Source of the DNA: an uncultured Lachnospiraceae bacterium
GTDB taxonomy: Bacteria; Bacillota; Clostridia; Lachnospirales; Lachnospiraceae
Length of the DNA: 49,625 bases
Assembly: GCA_910577445.1 (NCBI GenBank)
Contig: CAJTMZ010000001.1
Location: 13,885-63,509 of the forward strand
Direction of reading: 5' to 3'
Each line of letters starts with the position of its first letter. Within the stretch, counting starts at the first letter, position 1. Below the pieces are notes generated by a model that saw only the letters and a program-made list of their open reading frames with translations, ran no database searches and was not told where the DNA came from. Of the stretch, positions 41,580 through 49,625 are shown one piece after another. The translations under genes were made by a program, and so were the position numbers.

Positions 41580-42671
41580 ATGAAAAATACGGCTTTATTT
41601 TATATGAATTACACCGCGCCATATCCGGGAAATTTTCTGGCCTCTATGATGATGCTGGTTAAAAGCCTGCAGGCGAAAAATATAAAATCACACTTTATTT
41701 TTCCCGTAAGCGCCCAGAATTGCAGTTGGGTTCCGGAACTTACAGGGGCGGGCATTACCGTTTCCTTTATACCGGAGGGTTCCAAAGAAAAATTCCGTTT
41801 TTTCCGGGAGGTCTTTCGGGATAAATCGATTCTGTTTCTGCATCTGCACTTTACGGACAGTATGGCCGAGAGGCTGCTAATCAAGCTTGCCATGCTCCTT
41901 TGCCGTAACAGGCGTCCCATTGTGGTACACTACCATAACCACTACTCCTACCATGCAAACGCCCTGAAGCGGGCTGTCAAAAAAGCCTCCATGCATGGCG
42001 ACTATCTCCTCGGCTGCAGCGCCGGTGTGGCGGAAAGCCTGAAAAACGAAAATTTAAGCAATGACATTGCCTTTATCGAAAACGCCATTGCCTTTGAAAG
42101 ACTGGACAGCTCCCGCAACGGATATGGCCAGCGCAATTTTTTGCAGTTCGGATTCGATTATGAGCGGAAAGGCGTTGACATTTCCCTAGAAGCCTTTAAG
42201 CTGCTTCGTGAAAAATATGACGACCTGACTTTAAGCATCAGCTTATCCTCCAACAGAAAATACGTGGAGGATAAAATCACCGAAAAGCTGGGCGAAATAC
42301 CGGCCTTTATAAAGCTCCTTCCGCCCACGGAAAATATAGCCGCCTACTATGACGAAGCCGCCGCCTTTCTCTCCCCCAGCCGGGAAGAGGGCTTTTGCTA
42401 CAGCGCCGTTGAAGCGGCTTACTGCAAATGTCCGGTTATAGCTTCCGACATATCCGGGCAAAATGGAATTAACGTCAGGGGAATTATCTGGTGCAAAAGT
42501 GAAAGCCCCTCCGATTTGGCAGACAAAATCGACGGATTTCTCCGCCTGACCGAAGAAGAAAAAAGCGGGCTTGGCAGCCGGCTTAAAGAGGCGGCCTTAA
42601 AACATTATGATTTAAGCCGCTGGGTAACCCAGATAATCGCCTATTACGAAGAAAGAAAGCTGCTAAACTGA
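41580..42671 (+). CDS. GT4 family glycosyltransferase
   Basis: A 363-residue GT-B enzyme, first in the rightward unit. It shows LFYMNYTAPYPGNFLASMM at the start, VVHYHNHYSYH in the acceptor domain, then FLQFGFDYERKGVDISLEAF and PSREEGFCYSAVEAAYCKC (E-x7-E) in the donor domain. GGAG lies about 10 bases before the ATG. It ends 18 bases before the MBOAT gene, so it probably builds the acceptor that the acyltransferase pair decorates, though this is inferred from position only. Strand and promoter separate it from the other GT4 genes in the window. Confidence 0.85.
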   Translation: MKNTALFYMNYTAPYPGNFLASMMMLVKSLQAKNIKSHFIFPVSAQNCSWVPELTGAGITVSFIPEGSKEKFRFFREVFRDKSILFLHLHFTDSMAERLLIKLAMLLCRNRRPIVVHYHNHYSYHANALKRAVKKASMHGDYLLGCSAGVAESLKNENLSNDIAFIENAIAFERLDSSRNGYGQRNFLQFGFDYERKGVDISLEAFKLLREKYDDLTLSISLSSNRKYVEDKITEKLGEIPAFIKLLPPTENIAAYYDEAAAFLSPSREEGFCYSAVEAAYCKCPVIASDISGQNGINVRGIIWCKSESPSDLADKIDGFLRLTEEEKSGLGSRLKEAALKHYDLSRWVTQIIAYYEERKLLN

Positions 42672-42689
42672 TTTTGAAAGGACGTCCGT

Positions 42690-44165
42690 ATGCTGTTTAA
42701 TTCCTACCTTTTTATTTTTCTGTTTCTTCCGCTGACGCTGGTATGCTATTACGGATTAAACCACAGGAACAGACCTAAGGCCGCCCTTTTATTTCTGACA
42801 TTTATGTCATTTTTATTTTACGGCTACGGTAATATTCCCTGCCTTCTTATTTTTCTTGCCAGTATTTTCTTAAACTATGGCCTGGTAACCGGAATGCGCA
42901 GACAAAGCGGCGGCCGTAAAAAGAAGCTTATCCTGGCCTTTGCCGTTTTTCTCAATATCTGTCTGCTGTTTTATTTCAAATACTTTAACTTTTTTATAGA
43001 AAATGTCAACCGGCTGCTTGGCACGGATATCCCTCTGCTGAGGCTCCTTCTGCCCCTTGGCATCAGCTTTTATACCTTTCAGCAGCTTTCCTATGTAATC
43101 GACGCCTACAGAGGCGAATGCGAAGACTATGGTTTTCTGCATTATATATGCTTTATTTCCTTTTTCCCCAAGCTGACCCAGGGGCCTATTGTCTACCACA
43201 GGGATTTGCTTCCCCAGCTTCAGGAAAAGACGGCCCGGAAAATCAATTACGAAAATCTGTGCCGGGGAATTTACGCCTTTTCCCTCGGCCTATCCAAAAA
43301 GGTGCTTCTGGCGGATAACTTTGCCCGAATCGTCAATGTGGGATATTCGAATATTCCCGATTTGAACTCGCCCAGCGCGCTTCTTGTCATGGTTTCCTAT
43401 TCCCTGCAGATTTATTTTGACTTCAGCGGCTACTGCGATATGGCTTACGGAATCTGCTATATGCTGGGCATGAAGCTTCCGCTCAACTTTGATTCTCCCT
43501 ACAAAGCCAAATCCGTTACCGATTTCTGGAACAGATGGCATATCACCCTGACAAAATTTTTTACCAGATATCTGTATATCCCTTTGGGGGGAAGCCGGAA
43601 AGGTGAGGCGAGAACCTGCCTCAATGTTATGATTGTCTTTCTTTTAAGCGGCCTGTGGCACGGGGCAAACTGGACTTTCCTTCTGTGGGGCTTTCTGCAC
43701 GGGATTGTGAAAGTCATTGAGAGGCAGACCAAAATTACTTCCCTGAAGATACCGGCGTTTATAAAAACAGGCGTTACCTTCCTTCTGGTAACCTTTGCCT
43801 GGAGCCTGTTCCGCTCGGATTCCATCGGCGATGCGGCCGGACTTTGGACAAGGCTGTTTTCCGGAGGCATCGGCGGTATTTACCAGCCTGTCACGGAAAA
43901 ATTTCAGGAAATTGTGGAAATCAGCTTTTTGTACCGGGCCGGGCGCATGGCCGGTCTCGGCGGACTTCTGGAGCGATGCCCATGGCTTCCCGTAACCGCC
44001 TTTACTGTGCTTTCCCTTTCCGCCTGCTTTACCATGAAGCACACCCAGGAAAAGACCGAAAGCTTAAAGCTAAACGTCCAAAAGCTCTCGGCGGTGGTTA
44101 TCCTCCTGTTCTGGAGTATTATGTCGCTGTCCGAAAAAAGCGAATTTCTGTATTTTAATTTCTAA
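42690..44165 (+). CDS. MBOAT family O-acyltransferase (AlgI-like)
   Basis: A 491-residue protein with about ten to twelve helices. It has SYLFIFLFLPLTL at the start, FYTFQQLSYVIDAYRG, KLTQGPIVYH, DFSGYCDMAYG, DFWNRWHITL (H284) and LSGLWHGANWTF with the catalytic H324. These match AlgI and its relatives, which pass acetyl or similar groups through the membrane for addition to a glycan outside. It is followed by an SGNH-like membrane-anchored protein, the usual partner. AAAGGACG lies upstream of the ATG. The partial gene at the left edge (1-217) is a second member. Confidence 0.94.
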   Translation: MLFNSYLFIFLFLPLTLVCYYGLNHRNRPKAALLFLTFMSFLFYGYGNIPCLLIFLASIFLNYGLVTGMRRQSGGRKKKLILAFAVFLNICLLFYFKYFNFFIENVNRLLGTDIPLLRLLLPLGISFYTFQQLSYVIDAYRGECEDYGFLHYICFISFFPKLTQGPIVYHRDLLPQLQEKTARKINYENLCRGIYAFSLGLSKKVLLADNFARIVNVGYSNIPDLNSPSALLVMVSYSLQIYFDFSGYCDMAYGICYMLGMKLPLNFDSPYKAKSVTDFWNRWHITLTKFFTRYLYIPLGGSRKGEARTCLNVMIVFLLSGLWHGANWTFLLWGFLHGIVKVIERQTKITSLKIPAFIKTGVTFLLVTFAWSLFRSDSIGDAAGLWTRLFSGGIGGIYQPVTEKFQEIVEISFLYRAGRMAGLGGLLERCPWLPVTAFTVLSLSACFTMKHTQEKTESLKLNVQKLSAVVILLFWSIMSLSEKSEFLYFNF

Positions 44166-44215
44166 AAAGGGAAAACTTTTAAGCGCTTGAACTGAAGCAA
44201 AGAAAGGGCGAGGAT

Positions 44216-45277
44216 ATGACGCAAAAAGATGCAAAAAAATGGTTTTTCAAATGTCTTGCCATACTGGCCGCTCTGCTTGGCCTTACCGCCATAACAGTGG
44301 TTATTGTAGACCCTTATTTTCATTATCACGGCCCTTTTTCCTTTTTGTCCTACAAGCTTTACGACGAACGGTATACCAACGACGGAATTTCCAGGCATTT
44401 CGACTTCGACGCCCTGATAACGGGGACCTCTATGGCCCAGAATTTCAAACCCAGCGAAATGGACGCTCTTTTCGGAACAAATTCCGTAAAAGAAGCCTTT
44501 TCGGGCGCGGGCTATCAGGAAATTGCGGACAACCTCGACAGGGCGCTGACCCGCAACGGGAAAGTTACCACCGTTTTATGGACTTTGGACTACAACGGCC
44601 TCCTTCGGGATTATGACTGGGCGCAGTATGAAGAATATCCTACCTATTTATATGACAATAATCCCTTTAACGACGTTTCCTACCTGTTTAACAAATCCGT
44701 TTTTTACCACAACGTACTCTCCAATATCGAGCGCACCCTTTCGGGAGAGCCCTCGGTCACCATGGACGAATATTCTTCTTTTCGGGCCGAAACCGGTCTG
44801 AATCAGATTTTAATGTCCTATGACAGGAACAACGTGAACAGGGATGTGCCAACGGAATTTGACGAACAGGCAAAGGACGCGGTCACACAGACCATTACCG
44901 CCAATGTGACCGCTCTGGTAAATAAATATCCTGACGTTACTTTTTATATCTTTTATTCCCCCTACAGCATCTGCTACTGGGACGCCCTGAACATCAAAAA
45001 CACGCTCCAAAGACAGGTCCGGGCGGAGCACACCGCCACGGAACTGCTCCTTGCATGCCCCAATGTCAGGCTTTACAACTTCTTTGACCGGTACGATGTG
45101 ATTTGCAATCCCGATTTCTACAGCGACAGCGGGCATTACAGCGCGGAAATCAATTCCAGGATTCTGCAGTGGATTGCCGGCGGCGACGGGCTTGTCACAA
45201 AGGAAAATTATCTGGACAGGCTGAAAGAGGAATACGAATTTTATGCAAATTACGATTACGACAGCATCTATAACTGA
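44216..45277 (+). CDS. Membrane-anchored SGNH-like acyltransferase partner (DltD/AlgX-like)
   Basis: A 353-residue protein with one N-terminal helix (about 12-31) and an extracytoplasmic domain. ITGTSMAQNF places Ser72 as the nucleophile in a G-x-S block I, and YSDSGHYSAEINSRI supplies D304 and H307 of the DxxH block. FYIFYSPYSICYW is another conserved-looking stretch. Such proteins complete the acyl transfer begun by the MBOAT next door. GAGGAT lies just before the ATG; the gap to the MBOAT gene is 50 bases. It ends 35 bases from the oppositely oriented asparagine synthetase gene, with no clear terminator between. Confidence 0.78.
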   Translation: MTQKDAKKWFFKCLAILAALLGLTAITVVIVDPYFHYHGPFSFLSYKLYDERYTNDGISRHFDFDALITGTSMAQNFKPSEMDALFGTNSVKEAFSGAGYQEIADNLDRALTRNGKVTTVLWTLDYNGLLRDYDWAQYEEYPTYLYDNNPFNDVSYLFNKSVFYHNVLSNIERTLSGEPSVTMDEYSSFRAETGLNQILMSYDRNNVNRDVPTEFDEQAKDAVTQTITANVTALVNKYPDVTFYIFYSPYSICYWDALNIKNTLQRQVRAEHTATELLLACPNVRLYNFFDRYDVICNPDFYSDSGHYSAEINSRILQWIAGGDGLVTKENYLDRLKEEYEFYANYDYDSIYN

Positions 45278-45312
45278 TTGCCTCTCCCTGTCCGACGCTT
45301 ACAGGAACATGG

Positions 45313-47241
45313 TTATACCTTTTCCTGACGCATCCATTCCTGAAACATTAAAATATACCAGATTTGAATGCGCCACTGCCCTTTTTCTATAAAGTCGGTC
45401 CAAATGCGCCAGACCACATCCGCATCCAGAATCCCCTGCCTTTTCAGGTTTTCCTTATCGAGCAGTTCCTCCGCCCAGCGGCGGAGCAGGGGCTGGCGAA
45501 GCCATTTCTCCACAGGCACGCTGAATCCCTTTTTCGGGCGTTCCATCATTTCTCTGGGGACATACCGGTAAAGCACGTCCCTCAGCACTCTTTTTCCCAA
45601 AAACGCCTGTCCCTTTGACGCGCCGCCCTTTCCGGAAGCGCCGGCGGATACTCTCTTATAATCGATGGGGAGGCTCCAGGCAAACTCCACCACATCCTTA
45701 TCCAGCATGGGAACTCTTGTTTCCAGAGATACCGCCATGGCCGTCCTGTCAACTTTTACCAGTATATCGTCGGGATGATACATCAGCATATCCATGAGCA
45801 TGATATTATGACAGGGTTCCGCCAGATAATTCGGCTCGTATTCGCTGTATTTGTAACTGCATTCTCTCCCATCAAGGCTGATTTGTCTGGCAAGGGGTTC
45901 GCATTCACAGGAACAGATATATAAATCCGAAGGGCCTTTCGCGCTAAGCAGCTTTCCCTTTACCTGATAAATGGGTTTTCTGGCAAGCGGGCTGTGAAGC
46001 GCCAGAGCGCTGCAGGGCTTCCTGATAAAATAAGGAATCCCTTTCATCTTATTCCAGATACGCTCCACGGAGGCATAGGAGGTGTAGCCGCAGAAAAGCT
46101 CGTCTCCCCCATCCCCGCTCAATGAAACGGTCACATGCTCTCTGGTCATTTTGCTCACCAGATAAGTGGGAATCTGGGAGGAATCCGCAAAAGGCTCCCC
46201 GAACATCCCGGCCAGCTTCGGAATCACCGCCTTGGCGTCCTCTTCCGTGATATAAAGCTCTGTGTGCTCCGTTCCCAGATGTCTTGCGATTTCCTTTGCG
46301 TAAACCGCTTCGTCAAAGTCCTTTTCTTCCATTCCGATGGTAAAGCTCTTCACCTTTCCTCTGTTTAAGGACTGCATCAGGGCCACCACAGTGGAGGAGT
46401 CGATTCCCGCCGACAAAAACGCTCCCACAGGCACGTCCGCCATCATCTGCTCAGAAATGGATTCCTTTAAAAGGCGCTCCAATTCGTCCGCCGCCTCCTG
46501 TCTTGTGCCGGTAAAAGGATGAGACTGCCCCTTTCTGGCGGCCTCCTTTACTGACCAGTAGCTCTCCGTCTCCGCGCTTTCTATATTATTAAATGGTAAT
46601 TTAATTTTTAGAATTGTGCCCGGCTCCAGTTTGTAAATCCCCTCGTAAATCGAATAGGGAGCCGGAATATAGCCATGGGTAAAATAAACGCCGAGTACCT
46701 GCCGGTTAATCGGATTCTGAAAGCCGTCAAGGACTTTGATTGCGCCCACATTGGATGCAAAGACAAAGCTTTCGCCCACCTGACCGTAATACAGAGGCTT
46801 TTCCCCTATTCTGTCCCTGACAAGATAAAGGCACTGCTCCTTTTTATCGTACAGGGCCAGGGCAAACATCCCCTTGCAGAGCGTAATTGCTTCCTTCACG
46901 CCATAGGCCTCCACGGCCTCCAAAAGCACCTCCGTGTCCGACGTTCCCTTAAACCCGTTCACCTTTTTTTCTTTCAAAAGCCTGTCCGCAAGCTTTCTGT
47001 GATTATAAATTTCCCCGTTGAAGGCAATCACAAATCTGCCGCTGTGGGAGGACATGGGCTGGGCGCCGTTTTCCGATAAGTCCACAATGGCGAGCCGCCT
47101 GTGCCCTAATACCACCTGACCGTCGTTCGAGATATAGGTTCCTTCCGCATCCGGTCCCCGGTGATAAATTCTGCGTTTCATCCGCTCGATATTACTCTCT
47201 TTGTTACCTTTGAAATTGCAAAATCCGGCTATTCCGCACAT
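45313..47241 (-). CDS. asnB: Glutamine-hydrolysing asparagine synthetase homologue
   Basis: A 642-residue two-domain amidotransferase. After Met, Cys2 is the glutaminase nucleophile (MCGIAGF); RRIYHRGPDAEG and FNGEIYN (74-80) complete that domain. The synthetase half has FLSAGIDSSTV, the ATP pyrophosphatase loop. Free asparagine synthesis is one role. In surface-glycan loci, homologues instead amidate uronic acids or peptide-like substituents, which its neighbours favour. The frame reaches 47262, but ATG 47239-47241, giving Cys at position 2 with GGGGAAAAT upstream, must be the real start. The 125-base gap upstream carries a hairpin (47281-47307). Confidence 0.88.
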   Translation of the reverse strand: MCGIAGFCNFKGNKESNIERMKRRIYHRGPDAEGTYISNDGQVVLGHRRLAIVDLSENGAQPMSSHSGRFVIAFNGEIYNHRKLADRLLKEKKVNGFKGTSDTEVLLEAVEAYGVKEAITLCKGMFALALYDKKEQCLYLVRDRIGEKPLYYGQVGESFVFASNVGAIKVLDGFQNPINRQVLGVYFTHGYIPAPYSIYEGIYKLEPGTILKIKLPFNNIESAETESYWSVKEAARKGQSHPFTGTRQEAADELERLLKESISEQMMADVPVGAFLSAGIDSSTVVALMQSLNRGKVKSFTIGMEEKDFDEAVYAKEIARHLGTEHTELYITEEDAKAVIPKLAGMFGEPFADSSQIPTYLVSKMTREHVTVSLSGDGGDELFCGYTSYASVERIWNKMKGIPYFIRKPCSALALHSPLARKPIYQVKGKLLSAKGPSDLYICSCECEPLARQISLDGRECSYKYSEYEPNYLAEPCHNIMLMDMLMYHPDDILVKVDRTAMAVSLETRVPMLDKDVVEFAWSLPIDYKRVSAGASGKGGASKGQAFLGKRVLRDVLYRYVPREMMERPKKGFSVPVEKWLRQPLLRRWAEELLDKENLKRQGILDADVVWRIWTDFIEKGQWRIQIWYILMFQEWMRQEKV

Positions 47242-47280
47242 ATTTTCCCCGTTTCCGCGCACTGTTTTTGCGCTTCCTGC

Positions 47281-47307
47281 GTTTGCGGCTGCGCCGCATC
47301 CGCAAAC
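47281..47307. other. Intercistronic hairpin with T-run on the opposite strand
   Basis: GTTTGCGG (47281-47288) and CCGCAAAC (47300-47307) form an 8-bp stem with an 11-base loop; a second stem, TGCGGC-TGC-GCCGCA, can form inside. On the plus strand it is followed by a T-rich run (47308-47318) and would look like a terminator, but no plus-strand gene ends there. On the minus strand it lies between the GT4 stop at 47367 and the asparagine synthetase start. Confidence 0.45.
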
Positions 47308-47366
47308 TCTTCTTTTTTGCCTCCGATTTATTAACGGCCCGCCTTTGGTCCTTCCGCAGACGTCCC

Positions 47367-48491
47367 CTATCTTTGCATTACCTGCAAAAGATAGCGCTCC
47401 CAGCTCTTATATACCGCTTCGCTCTTATAAAGCGTCTGCAGCTTTGCCGCTTCTCTTCCCAGCTTATCCGCCCGCTGCCGGTCCGAAAGCACCGCCCGCA
47501 GAGCTTCCTCCATTTTATCCACATCGCCCACAGGCGTAAGCAGACCGTTCACCCCATGGGAAATCAGTTCCGCCGGGCCGCCGCAGGGGCAGTCCGTGGA
47601 AATTACCGTAAGCCCCAAAAGCATTGCTTCAATCAGAGTATTGGGCATTCCCTCCGTGTTGGAGGAGAGGACAAAAACCCGGGATTTATAGATAAGCTCC
47701 TCCACATTATCCACATTGCCCGGCCATAAAACCCTTTCCCCTAATCCCAACTGCCCGGCCAACTGCTGCATCTCTTTCCATTTCCGCCCTTCGCCGTAAA
47801 TGATAAGCCGGTATTCCGGAAAATCCCCGGCAATTTTGGCAAAAGCCCGGAGCAAAAGCTCCTGATTTTTATTTTCGTCCACGCGCCCTACCGCTGCAAT
47901 CGTCTTATCCCGCTCTCCCTCAAACCGTTCCCTGAAAAAAGCGTCCCTGACAGGGTTTCGCAGCGTCACGGCCTTTTTCCTCACCGCCTTCGGGAAAAAG
48001 GAATAACACCTCTTCGTCTGGAGCACGACGCCGTCCGCCAGACAAAACAGGCTCTTTGCCATAAGCCGCATCCATCTGCTGTAATATTCCTCCAAAGGCT
48101 CTCCCCGCACAGAAATAACAACCGGTATTTTAAGCCCGAAAGCCGTCAGTATTGCCATCATATTGTTTTTGCCGATAAAAGAAAGAACAATATCCGGCTG
48201 TTCCCGCTTCCATATATTCCGCAGTTTGCGGAATCTGGCCGCAAAATTGGAAACACGTCCTCCGGCAAGCTCTTTCTCTTTGGGCTCCGTTATCAGTCTG
48301 ATTACTCCCTCAGGCACCCGGTACTCTTCCTTATCCACCCGGGCGGTGAGCAAAAGCACCCTGTACCCTTCATGTTGAAAATAATCCGCAAGATTAATGA
48401 TAACTCTCTCGGCCCCGCCCTTACTGAGACTTCCGATATACAACGCAATTATTTTCTGCTCTGCTCCTTGCTTTGCTTCTTGCTTTGCCAT
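47367..48491 (-). CDS. GT4 family glycosyltransferase
   Basis: A 374-residue GT-B enzyme. It shows YIGSLSKGGAERVIINLADYF at the start, VISVRGEPLEEYYS, AVGRVDENKNQELLLRAF and NTEGMPNTLIEAMLLG (E-x7-E), then ISTDCPCGGPAELI. The neighbouring gene at 48525-49625 has the same KGGAERV and DCPCGG features, so they are tandem paralogues. The frame begins at 48503, but the ATG at 48489-48491 has GGAGG five bases upstream and is preferred. These enzymes resemble AmsD/PimA-like members of capsule loci; donor unknown. Confidence 0.87.
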   Translation of the reverse strand: MAKQEAKQGAEQKIIALYIGSLSKGGAERVIINLADYFQHEGYRVLLLTARVDKEEYRVPEGVIRLITEPKEKELAGGRVSNFAARFRKLRNIWKREQPDIVLSFIGKNNMMAILTAFGLKIPVVISVRGEPLEEYYSRWMRLMAKSLFCLADGVVLQTKRCYSFFPKAVRKKAVTLRNPVRDAFFRERFEGERDKTIAAVGRVDENKNQELLLRAFAKIAGDFPEYRLIIYGEGRKWKEMQQLAGQLGLGERVLWPGNVDNVEELIYKSRVFVLSSNTEGMPNTLIEAMLLGLTVISTDCPCGGPAELISHGVNGLLTPVGDVDKMEEALRAVLSDRQRADKLGREAAKLQTLYKSEAVYKSWERYLLQVMQR

Positions 48492-48524
48492 CCGCTCCTC
48501 CATACATTGCTTTTGGCCGCTGCC

Positions 48525-49625
48525 CTAATTGCCTGTCAGCTCTTCAACATAATTTTTCCATTCCTCATATATCTTCTGGGGCTTTGCCTTCTCCGAAAGC
48601 TTTCCCGCGTTTTCCGAAAGCCTCCCGGCCAGTTCCTTATCCGACAGCACCCGCTCCATGGCCTTTGCCAGCTTTTCGTCGTCTCCTGTAGGAACCAGAA
48701 AGCCGGAAACGCCCTCCTCAATAAGCGTCGCGCACCCGCCGCAGGGACAATCCGTCGCAATCACCGGAAGCCCCATCACCATGGCCTCCATCAGGGCGTT
48801 TGACATTCCCTCATAATTTGAGGGCAGCACGAAAAGAGAAGCGCTTTTGATTTCTTTCTCAAGGCTGCTGCATTGCCCCATAAACTCCACTCTTTCGGTA
48901 ATTTTGTTCTGACGGATATAGGCGTCCATTTCCTTCCACGCGTCGCCGCCCTCGCCCTCGCCATAGATACGAACCTTTGCGGAGGGGAATTTGTCCTTTA
49001 TTCTGTTAAAAGCCTTAAGAAGCATGAGCTGGTTTTTTTCAAAGGTAATTCTTCCCACGGTGACAATGACAATATCGCCGCCGTCTTTTTCGCCGGAATC
49101 TGCATTTTTCCTGTTCTCCGGCAAATACTTTTCGTCAATGGGGTTCCATATGATACGGGATTTCCGCTGAAGCCTCTCCCCGAAAAACGCCTGCGCGTCC
49201 TTTGTCTGAAACACACAGCCAGCCGCCCTTTTCTCCATCCGCTTTGTCAGGAACTTATGAGGGGCATAATCAATCTGTGGGTCGCTTCTCACGGATATGA
49301 GCAGCGGAATCTTTATCCCCAGCATACTGAATACGCTTCGGAAATTTGCTTTCATGCAAAAGGAGATAACAATATCGGGGTTTTCCTTTTTGATAAGCCC
49401 CCTCAAATCGGTAAAACGCCTTATCGCCAAAGCCGCCCTTCCGCCGGCGTTTTTTTTATCTCCAAGGTTAATCCTTTTTACCCCGTCGGGAATTTCATAT
49501 TCATTCTCAGCCCGCCAGAGCGTCACAATGCTGACCTGACAGCCATCCTGTGCAAAATATCTGGCAAGGACGGTCAGGACCCGCTCGGCTCCGCCTTTTC
49601 CAAGACTGTTGATATGAAACAAAAT
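48525..49625 (-). CDS. GT4 family glycosyltransferase, start cut by the window edge
   Basis: At least 366 codons of a GT-B enzyme. The frame stays open to the right edge; the first ATG-like codon inside (TTG at 49620-49622) is unlikely to be the true start, because the N-terminal beta strand reads ILFHINSLGKGGAERV and needs residues before it. Motifs are ISVRSDPQIDYAPH, VGRITFEKNQLMLLKAF, SNYEGMSNALMEAMV and ATDCPCGGCATLI. Closely related to the gene at 47367-48491. Only a few N-terminal residues are missing. Confidence 0.87.
   Translation of the reverse strand: MLFHINSLGKGGAERVLTVLARYFAQDGCQVSIVTLWRAENEYEIPDGVKRINLGDKKNAGGRAALAIRRFTDLRGLIKKENPDIVISFCMKANFRSVFSMLGIKIPLLISVRSDPQIDYAPHKFLTKRMEKRAAGCVFQTKDAQAFFGERLQRKSRIIWNPIDEKYLPENRKNADSGEKDGGDIVIVTVGRITFEKNQLMLLKAFNRIKDKFPSAKVRIYGEGEGGDAWKEMDAYIRQNKITERVEFMGQCSSLEKEIKSASLFVLPSNYEGMSNALMEAMVMGLPVIATDCPCGGCATLIEEGVSGFLVPTGDDEKLAKAMERVLSDKELAGRLSENAGKLSEKAKPQKIYEEWKNYVEELTGN

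Noticed and set aside
45278..45312. Possible two-way terminator between the convergent SGNH and asparagine synthetase genes
   Set aside because: Only a 5-bp stem (CCTGT/ACAGG) with a 9-base loop and no T-run on either strand; too weak to call.
1..49625. Insertion sequences, CRISPR arrays, tRNA or rRNA genes
   Set aside because: No transposase-like protein, repeat-spacer pattern or tRNA-like cloverleaf was noticed; nearly all of the window is covered by glycan-related genes. A tool-based search was not possible.

Overview
The window is one continuous stretch of a very large exopolysaccharide/capsule-type glycan locus, probably from a Gram-positive, clostridial (Lachnospiraceae-like) bacterium. 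That placement is inferred from the gene families (two PglK-type ABC flippases, MBOAT/SGNH pair, DUF5672, DUF2142 and DUF6056-like membrane proteins), strong GAGGAAA-type Shine-Dalgarno sites, short or overlapping intergenic spaces and moderate G+C. No rRNA, tRNA, CRISPR array, transposase or phage gene was seen. No gap between genes exceeds about 200 bases; the longest is the divergent promoter region at 41385-41579.

Layout. From 41384 down to position 1, 34 genes (counting the partial one at the left edge) all lie on the minus strand and are so tightly packed that they look like one operon of about 41 kb. It is driven by a promoter at 41424-41452, with a second internal promoter at 36744-36772. 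Three genes (41580-45277) run the other way from a near-consensus promoter at 41474-41502: a GT4 glycosyltransferase, an MBOAT O-acyltransferase and its SGNH-like partner. Three more minus-strand genes (45313-49625, the last running off the edge) encode a glutamine-dependent asparagine synthetase homologue and two GT4 paralogues.

How the genes could work together. The polyprenyl-phosphate sugar transferase (30514-31929) would start lipid-linked glycan assembly. Cytoplasmic glycosyltransferases of families GT2, GT4, GT11-like, GT17, GT26 and GT32, plus DUF5672, would extend it. A Wzx flippase (25618-27153) and/or two PglK-like ABC flippases (4164-5900 and 34917-36680) would move it outward, and one or both Wzy-like proteins (8827-10359, 19282-20475) would polymerise it. 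Five large GT-C-like membrane proteins (2400-4097, 6911-8818, 10364-12286, 22503-24080, 24118-25605) could add sugars outside the membrane. Pyruvyl transferase, LbH acetyltransferase, two MBOAT acyltransferases, a radical SAM enzyme, a GH105-like hydrolase and the AsnB homologue are candidate modifying or trimming steps. This is more machinery than one repeat unit needs, so the locus probably makes more than one glycan or is a mosaic of merged loci.

The left half (about 1-25.6 kb) looks more AT-rich than the right half, with the change near the Wzx gene. This suggests an exchangeable cassette on the left joined to a different backbone on the right. The oddities most worth following are the GT26-GT4 fusion, the radical SAM protein and GH105-like enzyme inside a biosynthetic operon, the five GT-C-like proteins without a visible donor synthase, GT11 paralogues with altered HxRRxD motifs, and operator-like palindromes overlapping two of the three promoters.
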